DNA of 64,000 bases from JAEUOS01 sp040382235 (GCA_040382235.1 JBEIFV010000011.1:8419-72418), one strand, 5' to 3'. Shown: positions 28,033 through 37,566, counted from the first letter of the stretch. Program-made: numbers and translations. The notes: generated from the sequence alone by a model not told the origin.

Positions 28033-29072
28033 TACTGTAGTTCCTCGCGCAGCAAATCGAGATGTTCGAAAAGCGAGCGGTCGGTCACGAGAAAAAGATC
28101 AGCATCCGCACTGACCGCGCTGTGGCTGGCCCAGGTCCAGTGCGGAATGGTGAACACGTCGTGCTTTTCCCAGGCAAGGCTGGAATCGCCGATGTTGCTG
28201 CTGCCCGAGCCTTCGACCACCAGGCAGATGGTGTTCCAGGTGGTGCGGCGCGCGCGCGTCACCGCGCCGGCGCCCAGGCGCATGGCGTAGCAGTCCAGGC
28301 TCGGCATTACCGCACCACCGGTGGCCGGGTTGGTGTACCGCAACAGCTTCGCACCGTCGGCGGCAACAGGCGCGGCATCGAGCAAGGCGCGGGTCGCCGC
28401 ACCGGGATAGTGGTACTTTGGCGATTGCGCACGCGCGCCCGCGCTTGCCGCACCGACGGCAGCCATGCCGGCCGCCGCCCACAGGCGCTCGTCACCCGCA
28501 TCGACCTTCCAGAATTCCGCATCCGCACGCGAGCCGGGCTCGAAGAAATTCGCATCCAGATTGCCGACTAACGGTATGTTGGCGGCGTCGAACCAAACCG
28601 TGCGCGCCTCCGAGGCGTTGATATGCCCATGCCAGCACATTGGCGGGGTCAGCACCAGATCGCCCGGCGCCATCGCGCAACGGCGGCCGTTGACAATCGT
28701 GTAGGCACCCTCGGCGCGGGTGGAAAAGCGGATCGCCGAAGCCGTGTGGCGGTGCGGCACCGCATGGTCGCCGGGATTGAGCACCGTGAACGCGGCCAAC
28801 AAGTTGCTGGTGGTCTGCGTCGCGCCATTGAACGCCGGGTGCGCCATGATGATGGCGCGCCGCTCGACATCCTCGATCGGCACCTCGGTGGCGGCGCGCG
28901 CGATAAAGGGGTCGAAATCACGCCAGCGCCACAGCGCAGCCGTGTCGGGGGCCGCCGGTGCGATTGGCGTGATGCGCTTGTAGCGGTCCCACAGTGGATG
29001 GTAGCGCGCTGCTTCAAGCGCGGCAATAAGGGCGGCGTCGGGGCGTGCTTGTGGGGTGGGGGTGGTATTCAT
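28032..29072 (-). CDS. Gentisate 1,2-dioxygenase
   Basis: The bicupin enzyme cleaves gentisate between C1 and C2 to maleylpyruvate with Fe(II) and oxygen. The N-terminal cupin has the metal ligands in PHRHTASAIRF (about residue 105) and MCWHGHIN (about 145), and family segments PLWDRYKRITP and RRAIIMAHPAF are clear. The second cupin ends with FTIPHWTWASHSA. Length 346 fits. It is the first gene of a two-gene operon with the SDR. The companion maleylpyruvate hydrolase or isomerase genes are not seen here. Confidence 0.93.
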   Translation of the reverse strand: MNTTPTPQARPDAALIAALEAARYHPLWDRYKRITPIAPAAPDTAALWRWRDFDPFIARAATEVPIEDVERRAIIMAHPAFNGATQTTSNLLAAFTVLNPGDHAVPHRHTASAIRFSTRAEGAYTIVNGRRCAMAPGDLVLTPPMCWHGHINASEARTVWFDAANIPLVGNLDANFFEPGSRADAEFWKVDAGDERLWAAAGMAAVGAASAGARAQSPKYHYPGAATRALLDAAPVAADGAKLLRYTNPATGGAVMPSLDCYAMRLGAGAVTRARRTTWNTICLVVEGSGSSNIGDSSLAWEKHDVFTIPHWTWASHSAVSADADLFLVTDRSLFEHLDLLREELQ

Positions 29073-29452
29073 TGACCTGATCCTATTGGGCTACAGCCCT
29101 GGACGTTGAACGGATAGCAACTCGGGGCAGACCGGTGGTTGGCCGCAAACCGTGAACCAACCGATTCAATCAATCAAGCTGCCAGCGGCATGGCAACCGA
29201 ATCGATCTCCTGCTGTGCCATTCCCCTGACGCTTTGCAACTATAACGAAGTCAGGCGCCACAACAGTTGCGGGCGCATGCCACCGGCGCAGTTCGCCGTG
29301 TTGCATAGCCGGCATGCTGTCGATGCGACACCCGCCCCACACCCTTCAAATACCGACCAGGTCTGATAGCGTTCAACATCGGACCAACTGAATTTTGATC
29401 GGTACGGCTGCAGTGAACTGGTCAGCAGAGCGATGCTGCTGGTGCTGAGAGA
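29073..29452. other. Region without a recognisable gene
   Basis: No conserved gene was recognised. Short frames are open, but none matches a known family and none has a good ribosome binding site. The right end joins the transposase remnant at 29453-29578, so part of this stretch may be decayed mobile DNA. Confidence 0.5.
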
Positions 29453-29578
29453 TTCACCGAGCCAGTGCAGGAATGTGTGGAAGTCTTCTTCGGCGCAGAA
29501 GCACGCGTCGCGATTGCGGCCACGCAGGACGATGTGAAGCGGTTGGCCGGAGAAACGGACGCGCTGGCGACGAGGCAT
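29453..29578 (-). pseudogene. Remnant of a REP-associated/IS200-like (RAYT) transposase
   Basis: About 42 residues match the N-terminus of RAYT/IS200-like Y1 transposases: MPRRQRVRFSGQPLHIVLRG followed by NRDACFCAEEDFHTFLHWLGE. The similarity stops abruptly after WLGES, before the HUH and catalytic Tyr motifs, and the remaining open frame is unrelated. The piece is therefore a truncated and inactive remnant. No REP palindromes were noticed nearby. Confidence 0.7.
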
Positions 29579-29754
29579 GGAAGGAGAAAATCTTGAATAA
29601 ACCGCCCCTATACGCGCTTCTGCCATTCCACATTCGGCGTTATGTCACATTCGGTGTGGTGCGCTCCGACCGCGTGATCGGATAGCAGGGCCAGAATTGG
29701 CAGCGTCACCCCTGAAAAGACGGACGTGATTCGCGAAACCAGCTCTGGAAGGCC

Positions 29755-30747
29755 CTACTCAATCACCTTGTCGGTACGCAACAGCATTTCGCCGCTGAGT
29801 TTGATGCCGAGCCGTTCCGCTGTTTTCAGGTTGATCACCAGGTAGTATCGCGTCGGCTGCTCGAAGGGAATATCGCCGGGCCTGGCGCCCTTCAAAATCT
29901 TATCCACAAAAATGCCTGCGCGTCGGAAATTCTCGTTGAGGTCGGCGCCATAGCTCATCAGGCCACCGGCTTCGGCATAGTACTGCTGAGGATAAATCGA
30001 CGGTAGCCGGTGTTTGAGGGCGAGTTCGGCGATCTGCTTGCGCTGCTGCAACAAAAAAGTGTCGACAAGAATCACCAAGCCATCGACCCGTTCTTGCACC
30101 ATTGCGGCGAAGGCCCGCTCGATCTCCGCTGGAGCGCGCGCAGCTACCGTCACGACCTGCCTGCCGGTTTGCTGCGCCGCCTCCTGGATTTGCGACAGCA
30201 ACGGCGGGTGCACGCTGTTCGCCGGGTTGGCCAGCACCGCGATTCTCGTGAGTTTGGGCACGGCACCACCCAACAGCTCGACCAATTTCTTGACGGTGTC
30301 CACGACGCCGTCAGACATGCCGGTGACCGAACCGCCCGGACGTGCCAGACTGGCGGCAAAACCGCTGCCTACTGGATCGGCTTGGGTAATGACAACGATC
30401 GGCTTGGTACTACTCGCACGTTGCGCCGCGCGGATCGCGGGTGTTCCCAACGTGAGGATCAGGTCCACGTTCAGCGCTATCAATTCCGCGGCCAGAGCGT
30501 CCAGGCGATCCGCGTTGCCGTCCGCGAATCGTGCTTCAACTTCAAGGTTCTTGCCCTCGACGTAGCCCTTTTCGCGCAGCCCCTGCAACAACTTGGCGTA
30601 TCTGCCGGCCTCCAGCATAAATTGGCGCGAACCTAGATCGAGATAGCCAAGACGCCAGACTCTGCTCCGCTGTTGGGCGAAGGAGCTGAACGGCACCGCA
30701 AGCGCACCCGCGCCAAGCGCATTGAACAGTTTGCGGCGATTATTCAT
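29755..30747 (-). CDS. ABC transporter substrate-binding protein (ABC_sub_bind/TrpX-like)
   Basis: An exported protein of 330 residues with a signal peptide (cleavage near SFA-QQ) and the two-lobed ABC_sub_bind fold: GYLDLGSRQF, LRELGYVEGKN-like LREKGYVEGKNLEVE, and the family ending RYYLVINLKTAERLGIKL. These proteins bind amino acids or small organics, often beside a permease, but no permease or ATPase gene is adjacent. It is related to the frameshifted copy at 44536-45496. Confidence 0.87.
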   Translation of the reverse strand: MNNRRKLFNALGAGALAVPFSSFAQQRSRVWRLGYLDLGSRQFMLEAGRYAKLLQGLREKGYVEGKNLEVEARFADGNADRLDALAAELIALNVDLILTLGTPAIRAAQRASSTKPIVVITQADPVGSGFAASLARPGGSVTGMSDGVVDTVKKLVELLGGAVPKLTRIAVLANPANSVHPPLLSQIQEAAQQTGRQVVTVAARAPAEIERAFAAMVQERVDGLVILVDTFLLQQRKQIAELALKHRLPSIYPQQYYAEAGGLMSYGADLNENFRRAGIFVDKILKGARPGDIPFEQPTRYYLVINLKTAERLGIKLSGEMLLRTDKVIE

Positions 30748-30819
30748 TGTTCTCCCGGTTCATTGTTCTCCCGGATGCGGTCAGTTCTGACATACCGGAC
30801 CTCACCAAGCCGCCTCGCA

Positions 30820-31092
30820 TTACTGATTCAGAACTCCATCTCGCGACATCAGCTCAACAGGCTCCGTCATGATGGTCAGGGCTGCACCGAAAGGGGCCAC
30901 CGAAAGGCACCGAAAGGGGCCAGGAACACATTTCCGCGCGCTGCCGCCAGGCGCTGCGAGCCTCTTGCCGGCCTGCACGCGAACGAACACCTTGGTCGCC
31001 TCGCGAAAAAGATCGCTGCTCGCCATCCCCGGATCGGCTGCTTCCAGTGCCTTCTGACAAAAGTCGGCGTCGATGGTGACAGTGGTCCGCAT
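30820..31092 (-). pseudogene. VapB-type antitoxin with replaced C-terminus (orphan)
   Basis: The first 50 or so residues fit the VapB-like antitoxin family (MRTTVTIDADFCQKALEAA, then SDLFREATKVFVRVQAGKRLAAPGGSA), a ribbon-helix DNA-binding start followed by a helix. Past GGSA the frame runs into the CACCGAAAGG triplicate (30885-30917) and codes unrelated residues, so the toxin-binding tail is lost. No PIN toxin gene follows. It is probably a decayed toxin-antitoxin locus. Confidence 0.6.
30885..30917. repeat. Three copies of CACCGAAAGG within 33 bp
   Basis: Perfect 10-bp copies occupy 30885-30894, 30898-30907 and 30908-30917. They lie inside the altered C-terminal coding part of the orphan antitoxin and look like slippage-type duplications. 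Confidence 0.85.
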
Positions 31093-31283
31093 GTCGCGCC
31101 TGGTTATCCAGTCAGATGCATTTTCGCATGATGATTCGCCTCATTCGACAAGCCCGCTGTGCGCTCGTCGCTCGCTTCAGGTTTCAGCCAGCACGCCGAC
31201 AGCTTGACCAATTTGGCGTTGCGAGAGGACGCGCCCTTGCACGATTTCTCCAGCGCGACGATGCATCGTGCTTGCGCAGGCCA

Positions 31284-32591
31284 TCAACCCCGCTTGTCGG
31301 CAAACCGCGGCGCCTTGATTGATGTTTCGAACTCGCGCGCCAGCGTGCCCGGCGGCAGCAGGTCCACCTCTGGCGTCAATTCAAACCGCTGCTTCACCGC
31401 CTCGTACAAGCCCAGCGCCGCCGCCGCGCCATCGACTTCACGCCGGGTCTCAATCGACACCTTGAACATATCCAGGCCTTCCGGTGTTGCATGCAGTTCG
31501 GCCTTGAAATCGTTGATCTTTGGGTCGCTGAAAATGAAATCCTCGAATTCGGCGTGGTTGATGTTGATGCCGCGCACCTTGAAGAATCCCAGTGTGCGGT
31601 GTGCATGCTTGAGAAGCGGAAAGACAGAAAACGGATTGGCTGCGTCGGGCACGGCAGCGCGCATGGTTACGAGATCGCCTGAATTCCAGCGCAGGAAAGG
31701 CGTGACGTTGTTGGTGAACATCGGAGTGACCACCAACACGCCTACCTCACCCGCAGCCACCGGTTGGTAGGTCACGGGGTCAAGCACCTCAATGAAGAAC
31801 AAGTCGGTCCAGACCCGGAAACCCAGCCCGGGGCCGTCCATGTCTTCGCAGCCCATCATGCCGGCCTCGGTCATGCCGAAGGTGTCGCGCACGCGCGTAC
31901 CCCAGGCGCGTTCCAGCTTGGCGCGCTTGGCGTCGGACAGCGGTTCGGCCGAGCACATGATGGTGGCCACGCTGTTGCCGGCCAGGCTCACGCCCTGCGC
32001 GTCGGCGAGGTTGGCCAGGTGCAGGCCATAGCTGGACATGCCCATCCATAGCGTCGGTCGCAGGCGTTCGATCAGTTCCAGTTGCAGGCCGGACGGCGTG
32101 GTGGTGCCGGCGCCGGCCCAGTTGACGGCGAGGCCCGAGGTCTGGGCGCTGCGCGCAAGCATTTGGCCTACCGGGTGAATCCCCAAGGGGAACGAACAGT
32201 GCGCGCGTTCACCCGGTGCGAGACCCAGGCAGTCGTAAAGGCGGCCGAAGCTGACCATCGCATGACGCATGTCTTCCTGATTGCGCGGATAGAACAGCGG
32301 GCGCCCGGTGGAACCACCGGAGCGCCAGAATTCGCTCACATCGGTAGCCGGCAGGCAAAACTCGTTGTAGAACTGCGCGTCAGAGAGCGCACGCAGCATG
32401 TCCTTGTCAAGAATCGGCAGCCGCGACCACTGTGCCGGATCATCCAGCCGATTCAGGTCGACATGCGCAAGCTTTTCCTTGAAGTACGGCGCGCGCCGCG
32501 CCTGTTCGACGGCGCGACGCTTGCCGGCGCTCTGGATCGCAGCGATCTCGCCAACGGTCGCCGGCAACGGGCGGCGCAGCGCGGGTCTCAT
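31284..32591 (-). CDS. Phenylacetate-CoA ligase-like (PaaK-type) adenylate-forming enzyme
   Basis: The family pattern is visible: YFKEKLAHVDL near residue 40, LPILDKDMLR near 60, then WRSGGSTGRPLFYPR (the P-loop-like adenylation motif) near 95, an FGMTEAGMMG segment near 240 and the C-terminal FKVRGININHAEFEDFIF near 340. PaaK-type enzymes make aryl-CoA esters. The ATG at 32591 overlaps the stop of the upstream Fe-S gene (ATGA), so it is coupled to it; an ATG at 32609 is less likely. The aromatic acid it acts on is unknown. Confidence 0.85.
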   Translation of the reverse strand: MRPALRRPLPATVGEIAAIQSAGKRRAVEQARRAPYFKEKLAHVDLNRLDDPAQWSRLPILDKDMLRALSDAQFYNEFCLPATDVSEFWRSGGSTGRPLFYPRNQEDMRHAMVSFGRLYDCLGLAPGERAHCSFPLGIHPVGQMLARSAQTSGLAVNWAGAGTTTPSGLQLELIERLRPTLWMGMSSYGLHLANLADAQGVSLAGNSVATIMCSAEPLSDAKRAKLERAWGTRVRDTFGMTEAGMMGCEDMDGPGLGFRVWTDLFFIEVLDPVTYQPVAAGEVGVLVVTPMFTNNVTPFLRWNSGDLVTMRAAVPDAANPFSVFPLLKHAHRTLGFFKVRGININHAEFEDFIFSDPKINDFKAELHATPEGLDMFKVSIETRREVDGAAAALGLYEAVKQRFELTPEVDLLPPGTLAREFETSIKAPRFADKRG

Positions 32592-33571
32592 GGCTTGGCA
32601 CCGATCCAACGCTGTTGCTGCGCATACGCGCCGCTGTCGCCCGCAGCTTCGGCTGCGGCGATTGCCGCCAGGCGCGTGGTTTTCTCAGGCGTCGCTTCGG
32701 GAATATGGTCCAACGCATCCTTGAGCATGCTTTCATAGTCGGCACCCACCGGGCACACATCGGCACAGCGCCGGCACCCGGTCACCACGCCCGAGCCGCG
32801 CAAAATGCTTTGCCACAGGTTGAACTGGGTTTCCGAGCGCAGTTTCTCCTTCTTGCGCGCCGGGTCCGGCTCTTCGATGATGTTGATCACGTGGCCGGCC
32901 AATTGCGCAAAGCCGTGCGGCGATCGATGCGTGTCGCAGGCCGGCCAGTCGCGCTCCCAGTGGCGCACCGCGTCGGCCGGGCATACCGTGAGACACCGCC
33001 CGCAGGCCGGGCCATGGCACAAAGCCTGTTGCATCGGCGCATCACATTCGACATCCAGTGAACACAGCACCGCGGTCAGCACCACGCGCGGACCAAACTC
33101 GGGGGTCAGCAATTGCAGGTTCAGCCCAAGGGTGCCCAAGCCGGCCTCCACCCCAGCATGCGGCAGCGAGAGAATGGTCGTCTGGTGCTGTGACGGATCA
33201 TCCTGGTAGCGCCACGGATCGACATGCGAGGGCGGGATGATGATCGCCGGGTAGCCCTGATCCTCCAGCCAGTACACCAGGTTGAGCGAGGTTTCCTCGA
33301 TCATGGTGAGCGCCAGTTCGTCGTTGTAGTACTTGTGGCGATCGCTCCAGCCGGGAATCCGCGCCACCCCGCTGTTGAGGCGCTTGGCCAGCACGATCAC
33401 GCGGCCGCCATCGAGCTCGGTGATGTCCGAGGGCCGGCGCGGATCGGCCGGGTCCGGCGGATGCATCTCCAGCGCGGCACCATCGGCGATGCCCACCAGC
33501 GAGGCGCCCAGTTCACGCGCCTTCGCCTTGACTTGCGCCGCCGTCAATGGTGTTCTGGTGATGGCGACCAT
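32588..33571 (-). CDS. QueG/reductive-dehalogenase-like double [4Fe-4S] protein, copy 1
   Basis: A 327-residue cytoplasmic protein with two ferredoxin-type clusters: CHGPACGRCLTVCPADAV near residue 205 and CRRCADVCPVGADY near 270. The segment HAGVEAGLGTLGLNLQLLTPEFGPRV matches the cofactor-proximal region of QueG and reductive dehalogenase proteins. There is no Tat signal, unlike respiratory dehalogenases. The start ATG overlaps the previous gene's stop by one base (TGATG). Neither queuosine synthesis nor dehalogenation is supported by neighbours; the partner is a PaaK-like ligase, which suggests a CoA-thioester redox role, though this is inference. Confidence 0.72.
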   Translation of the reverse strand: MVAITRTPLTAAQVKAKARELGASLVGIADGAALEMHPPDPADPRRPSDITELDGGRVIVLAKRLNSGVARIPGWSDRHKYYNDELALTMIEETSLNLVYWLEDQGYPAIIIPPSHVDPWRYQDDPSQHQTTILSLPHAGVEAGLGTLGLNLQLLTPEFGPRVVLTAVLCSLDVECDAPMQQALCHGPACGRCLTVCPADAVRHWERDWPACDTHRSPHGFAQLAGHVINIIEEPDPARKKEKLRSETQFNLWQSILRGSGVVTGCRRCADVCPVGADYESMLKDALDHIPEATPEKTTRLAAIAAAEAAGDSGAYAQQQRWIGAKP

Positions 33572-34653
33572 CAGATCTTCTCCTCGGGTGGCAGGGCGGC
33601 GGCGGCGATTTCCGCCTCGCGCTCGCGCTGCGCCTGCTTGAATGCCTGCAACTGCTTGGCGACCATGCCCTGATACCCTTCTTCGCCAACCCAGCGACGG
33701 TTCCAGTCCGACAAGCCCGGCAAGTCGTTCGCACCGTTGTCGTGCACCACGCGTGCGGCCTTGTACTTTTTGGCCAGGGTCACTTTCTCCGGCGTTTTTT
33801 CCGGAATCACTTTCTGCGCATCGGCCAGATGGGCGTGGTAGTCATTGCCGACCGGGCACACCGCGAGGCAGCGCGGGCAATCACCGAATGAACCCACCAC
33901 CCGCAACAGGCCCTGCCAGAAGCCGAACAGGTCGCGCGACACCACCATGCCTTTCTTCGCGGCATGGTCGGCATCGATGAACTTCTCGAAAAACTTGGCG
34001 ATCTGGCCGAAGCCAAATTCCTGCGCCTCGGTGGCGCAGGCGCGTTTGTCGATGCCCCACTGCAGGACAGCATCAGCCGGGCAGGAATGCAGGCAGCGGC
34101 TGCACGATTCGCCGATACACACCTGCTCGGTGATGCGCGCATCCGGCTCTAATTCGAGCTCGGTAAGAATGCCGGTCAGGTAAATGCGCGGCCCGAACTC
34201 CGGGGTGAGGATGTTGACTTCCAGCCCCAGGGTGCCAAGCCCGGCTTCCACGCCCAGGTGGCGGGTGGAGAGCCGGCCATAGCTCGCGCGCTTGTAAGTC
34301 CATTCGGTTTCCTGCGCCGCGGTCACCAGGCTCGGATGCCCGGCTTCCTCCAGTTCGTCGGCAAGCCGGTAGGCAACCTTGTCCATCTTGCGCAGCACCA
34401 GCATGTCCATGTATTGCACCGGAATGTTGCTCTTGCACCTAAACGCCCCGGTGGGGATGCGCTGCACCAACACGATCACGCTCTTGCAATATGGCGAAAT
34501 GCGTTCAGGCGTCTGCGGCCAGCGAGGATCGGGCGGAAAGGCGTTGAGGGTGGCTGCGCTGGCAATGCCCACCAGATCGGCGCCCAGTGCGAGCGCGCAC
34601 GCCTTGACATGCGCGGCGGTCATCTGGACGGGTCCCGGGCGATTGGGCATCAT
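33571..34653 (-). CDS. QueG/reductive-dehalogenase-like double [4Fe-4S] protein, copy 2
   Basis: A paralogue of the next gene downstream. The clusters are at CIGESCSRCLHSCPADAV and CPRCLAVCPVGNDY, and the LGVEAGLGTLGLEVNILTPEFGPRI segment is shared. The C-terminus adds a GLSDWNRRWVGEEGYQGM tail rich in Trp. I choose the ATG at 34653 because AAGGG lies nine bases upstream and the paralogue starts at the equivalent place; an in-frame ATG at 34767 would add 38 residues but crowds the divergent gene at 34779 (11-bp gap). Function uncertain. Confidence 0.72.
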   Translation of the reverse strand: MMPNRPGPVQMTAAHVKACALALGADLVGIASAATLNAFPPDPRWPQTPERISPYCKSVIVLVQRIPTGAFRCKSNIPVQYMDMLVLRKMDKVAYRLADELEEAGHPSLVTAAQETEWTYKRASYGRLSTRHLGVEAGLGTLGLEVNILTPEFGPRIYLTGILTELELEPDARITEQVCIGESCSRCLHSCPADAVLQWGIDKRACATEAQEFGFGQIAKFFEKFIDADHAAKKGMVVSRDLFGFWQGLLRVVGSFGDCPRCLAVCPVGNDYHAHLADAQKVIPEKTPEKVTLAKKYKAARVVHDNGANDLPGLSDWNRRWVGEEGYQGMVAKQLQAFKQAQREREAEIAAAALPPEEKI

Positions 34654-34778
34654 TGAAGTGTACCCTTGCACACGTGCCTGGGCGGCGAGCTTGCCTGCAT
34701 CCCGCTGGACTTTGCTAAAGTCCCGGTCGGACCCATACTGACTCGGCTCCAGCCACCATTTCTTCAAAGGGAAATTTC

Positions 34779-35960
34779 ATGAAACGTCTGTTCGCGCTCC
34801 CGCTCATCGCCACCTTGATTGGCGCAACGGTGCCGGCTTCGTCGCTAGCCGCCGACCAGCTGCGCATCGGCTTCATGTCAACCCTGTCGGGCCCGGCCAG
34901 CGCCATTGGCCTGGACATTCGCGACGGCTTCAACCTGGCGGTCAAGACCAGCGGCGGCAAGCTGGGCGGGATCGGCCTCGACCTGCAGATCGTCGACGAT
35001 CAATTAAAGCCGGACGTCGCCAAGCAGGCCATCGACCGCATGCTGCAGCAGCAAAAACCGCACATCATCACTGGCATGGTGTTCACCAACGTGCTGCTGC
35101 CGGTGGCGCCAACCATTCTGGAAAGCAAGACCTTCTACATCAGCCCCAACACCGGGCCCAACGATTACGCCGGCGCCAAGTGCAATCCCTACTTTTTTGT
35201 CTCGTCCTGGCAGAGCGAGGATATTCCCGGCGCCATGGGCAAATTCGTCAGCGAACGAGGCATCAAGAATATTTACCTGATTGGCGCCAACTATCCTGGC
35301 GGGCGCGAAAACCTGTCGGGTTTCAAGCGTTTCTACAAGGGCACCGTGGTCGACGAGGTCTATACGCCGATGAACCAGCTCGACTTTTCGGTCGACTTGG
35401 CCAACATGCAGGCCAGGAAGCCCGAAGCGGTGTTCATCTTCCTGCCCGGCGGCATGGGCATCAACTTCATCAAGCAGTTTTCCGCAGCCGGCCTGGGCAA
35501 GAACATCCAGCTGTTCGTGCCCGGTTACTCGGCCGATGAAGACACCATCAAGGCGGTGGGCGAGTCGCTTCTCGGCACGGTCAATACCTCGTTCTGGGCG
35601 CACGACATGGACAATGCGGCGAACAAGCGCTTCGTCGCCGACTTCGAAAAAGCCTATGGACGCCTGCCCACGATGTACGCTGCGCAAGGCTACGATACCG
35701 CAATGCTGATCGATTCGGCGGTGAAGAAGGTCAAGGGCCGGGTCGAAGACAAGGAGGCATTTCGCAAGGCGCTGCAGGCGGCGGATTTCAAGTCGGTTCG
35801 TGGTTCGTTCAAGTTCAACAAGAACCAGTTCCCGATTCAGGACTACTACCTGCGGGTGGTGCGCAAGGATGACAAGGGCCGCATCACCAACCGCCTGATG
35901 GGCAAGATCCTCACCGATCACCAGGACTCGTTCGTCAACCAATGCAAGATGCCCTCATAG
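34779..35960 (+). CDS. Branched-chain-amino-acid-type ABC substrate-binding protein (LivK-like)
   Basis: A 393-residue exported binding protein with a signal peptide (cleavage near LAA-DQ), a type 1 periplasmic binding fold opening with RIGFMSTLSGPASAIGLDIRDG and a hinge region with YAAQGYDTAMLIDSAV. LivK-type proteins with this start often bind aromatic or amide compounds instead of amino acids. AAAGGGA precedes the ATG. No livHMGF genes are adjacent. It is divergent from the Fe-S/ligase operon and directly upstream of TRAP transporter genes. Confidence 0.88.
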   Translation: MKRLFALPLIATLIGATVPASSLAADQLRIGFMSTLSGPASAIGLDIRDGFNLAVKTSGGKLGGIGLDLQIVDDQLKPDVAKQAIDRMLQQQKPHIITGMVFTNVLLPVAPTILESKTFYISPNTGPNDYAGAKCNPYFFVSSWQSEDIPGAMGKFVSERGIKNIYLIGANYPGGRENLSGFKRFYKGTVVDEVYTPMNQLDFSVDLANMQARKPEAVFIFLPGGMGINFIKQFSAAGLGKNIQLFVPGYSADEDTIKAVGESLLGTVNTSFWAHDMDNAANKRFVADFEKAYGRLPTMYAAQGYDTAMLIDSAVKKVKGRVEDKEAFRKALQAADFKSVRGSFKFNKNQFPIQDYYLRVVRKDDKGRITNRLMGKILTDHQDSFVNQCKMPS

Positions 35961-36003
35961 GCACATGGCACCCCCCACCCCCGCATCATTGGAGAAAACG
36001 CAA

Positions 36004-36969
36004 ATGTTGAAGCCCTGGAAACTGGCAGCCGGCGCCGTGCTCGCTGCAACATGCATGAACGCGATGGCGCAGGAAGTCACACTGCGCATGGTCAGCGCGT
36101 TTGCCGAAAACAGCCATTACGTCAAGCACCTCGAGAAATGGATCACCAAGGTCAACGCCGAGGGCAAAGGCAACCTGCAGATCAATTTCATCGGCGGCCC
36201 GAAGGCGATCCCGACGTTCGAAGTGGGCAACGCGGTCAAGACCGGCGTGGTCGATCTCGGATTTTCGACCGGCGCGTTCTACACCAACGTGATGCCGGAA
36301 GCCGACTTCCTGAAACTCACGCAGATCGGCATTGCCGAGCAGCGCAAGAATGGCGCCTTCGCGGCGATCAACGAGGTGTGGAACAAGAAGGCCAACATGA
36401 TGTACCTGGGCCGGGTGGTGGAGAACCAGCCGTTTCACGTGTACCTCACCAAGAAACTCGACAAGCCGGATCTCACCGGGCAGAAAATCCGCATCACGCC
36501 GGTGTACCGCGACTTCTTCTCGGCTTTGGGTGCCAACGTGGTCACCATGCCGCCCGGCGAGGTGTACACGGCGCTCGAGCGCGGCGTGGTCGACGGCTAT
36601 GGCTGGCCGATCGGCGGCATCTTCGACCTCAACTGGCAGGAAAAGACCAAGTTCCGCATCGACCCCGGCTTTTACGACGCCGAAGTGTCGATTGTCATGA
36701 ACCTGGACAAATTCAAAGGCTTGAAGCCCGCCCAGCGCGCCTATCTGGAAAAGCAGATTATGGCGCTCGAAGCGCAGAACCCGACGGTCTGGAAGGCCTA
36801 TGCCACGGAGGAAACCACGCGTCAGGAAAAAGCCGGCATCCAGGTCATCAAGTTCGATGCCGCCGGCACCAAGAAATTCATCGATACCGCCTATGACACC
36901 GGCTGGGCCAGCGCCTACAAGGCGAATGCCGAGTTTGCCAAGAAGCTCAAGACCCTGACCTCGAAGTAA
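36004..36969 (+). CDS. TRAP transporter substrate-binding protein DctP
   Basis: A TRAP-type binding protein: signal peptide (cleavage near AMA-QE), TLRMVSAFAENSHYVKHLEKW at the start, and the conserved helix-strand segment LTGQKIRITPVYRDFFSALGANVVTMPPGEVYTALERGVVDG with the Arg that binds the ligand carboxylate. GGAGAA lies before the ATG at 36004. It is followed by dctQ after 9 bp, but dctM is separated by a VapBC module. Ligand probably an organic acid. Confidence 0.9.
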   Translation: MLKPWKLAAGAVLAATCMNAMAQEVTLRMVSAFAENSHYVKHLEKWITKVNAEGKGNLQINFIGGPKAIPTFEVGNAVKTGVVDLGFSTGAFYTNVMPEADFLKLTQIGIAEQRKNGAFAAINEVWNKKANMMYLGRVVENQPFHVYLTKKLDKPDLTGQKIRITPVYRDFFSALGANVVTMPPGEVYTALERGVVDGYGWPIGGIFDLNWQEKTKFRIDPGFYDAEVSIVMNLDKFKGLKPAQRAYLEKQIMALEAQNPTVWKAYATEETTRQEKAGIQVIKFDAAGTKKFIDTAYDTGWASAYKANAEFAKKLKTLTSK

Positions 36970-36978
36970 AAGCAGACG

Positions 36979-37506
36979 GTGCAAGCTTTCGACCGGGCTT
37001 ACGCCGGCCTGCTCAACGCGTTCGCAATCCTCGCCAGCCTGCTGCTGCTGGCGATGATGCTGATCATCTGCGGCGACGTATTCACCCGCAACGTGGTGTT
37101 GCCCGGCCTGCCGCGCGGGCTTTCGTGGAGCAACGAGATCTCGGAGCTGATGCTCTACCTGATCACCATGTTCGCCGCACCGTGGCTGTTGCGCGAAGGG
37201 CGCCACATCCGCGTCGATATCCTGCTGCGCGCGCTGCCGAAGTCCTGGGCCTATGTCTGCGAATGGATCGGCGACCTGACCGGGCTTGCCTGCTGCCTGG
37301 GAATACTCTGGTACGGCATCGCCGTGACGTTGAAGAGTTACCAGGACGGCGCGCAATCGATCAAGACCCTGATCATGCCCGAGTGGTGGCTGATGGCGCC
37401 CTTGCCGTTTTGCTTCGCCTTGCTCGCCATCGAATTCGTGTTCCGCATGCGCCGGCTGGCGCTGGGTGACAGGGGGCCGCGGGATGATGCGGTGAGTGCG
37501 GCGTGA
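36979..37506 (+). CDS. TRAP transporter small permease DctQ
   Basis: A small inner-membrane protein of 175 residues with four hydrophobic segments, fitting DctQ. The first runs from AFAILASLLLLAMMLIICG, followed by the conserved ISELMLYLITMFAAPWLLREGRHIRVDIL segment. The start codon is GTG at 36979. The ribosome binding site is weak. It forms the permease with DctM, whose gene lies 744 bp further on after a toxin-antitoxin pair. Confidence 0.83.
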   Translation: MQAFDRAYAGLLNAFAILASLLLLAMMLIICGDVFTRNVVLPGLPRGLSWSNEISELMLYLITMFAAPWLLREGRHIRVDILLRALPKSWAYVCEWIGDLTGLACCLGILWYGIAVTLKSYQDGAQSIKTLIMPEWWLMAPLPFCFALLAIEFVFRMRRLALGDRGPRDDAVSAA

Positions 37507-37566
37507 AGGATGCGGGTTTCGGATGGTGCGCTTGCGCGACCATACAGAAATCTGTACGATCGCTCC

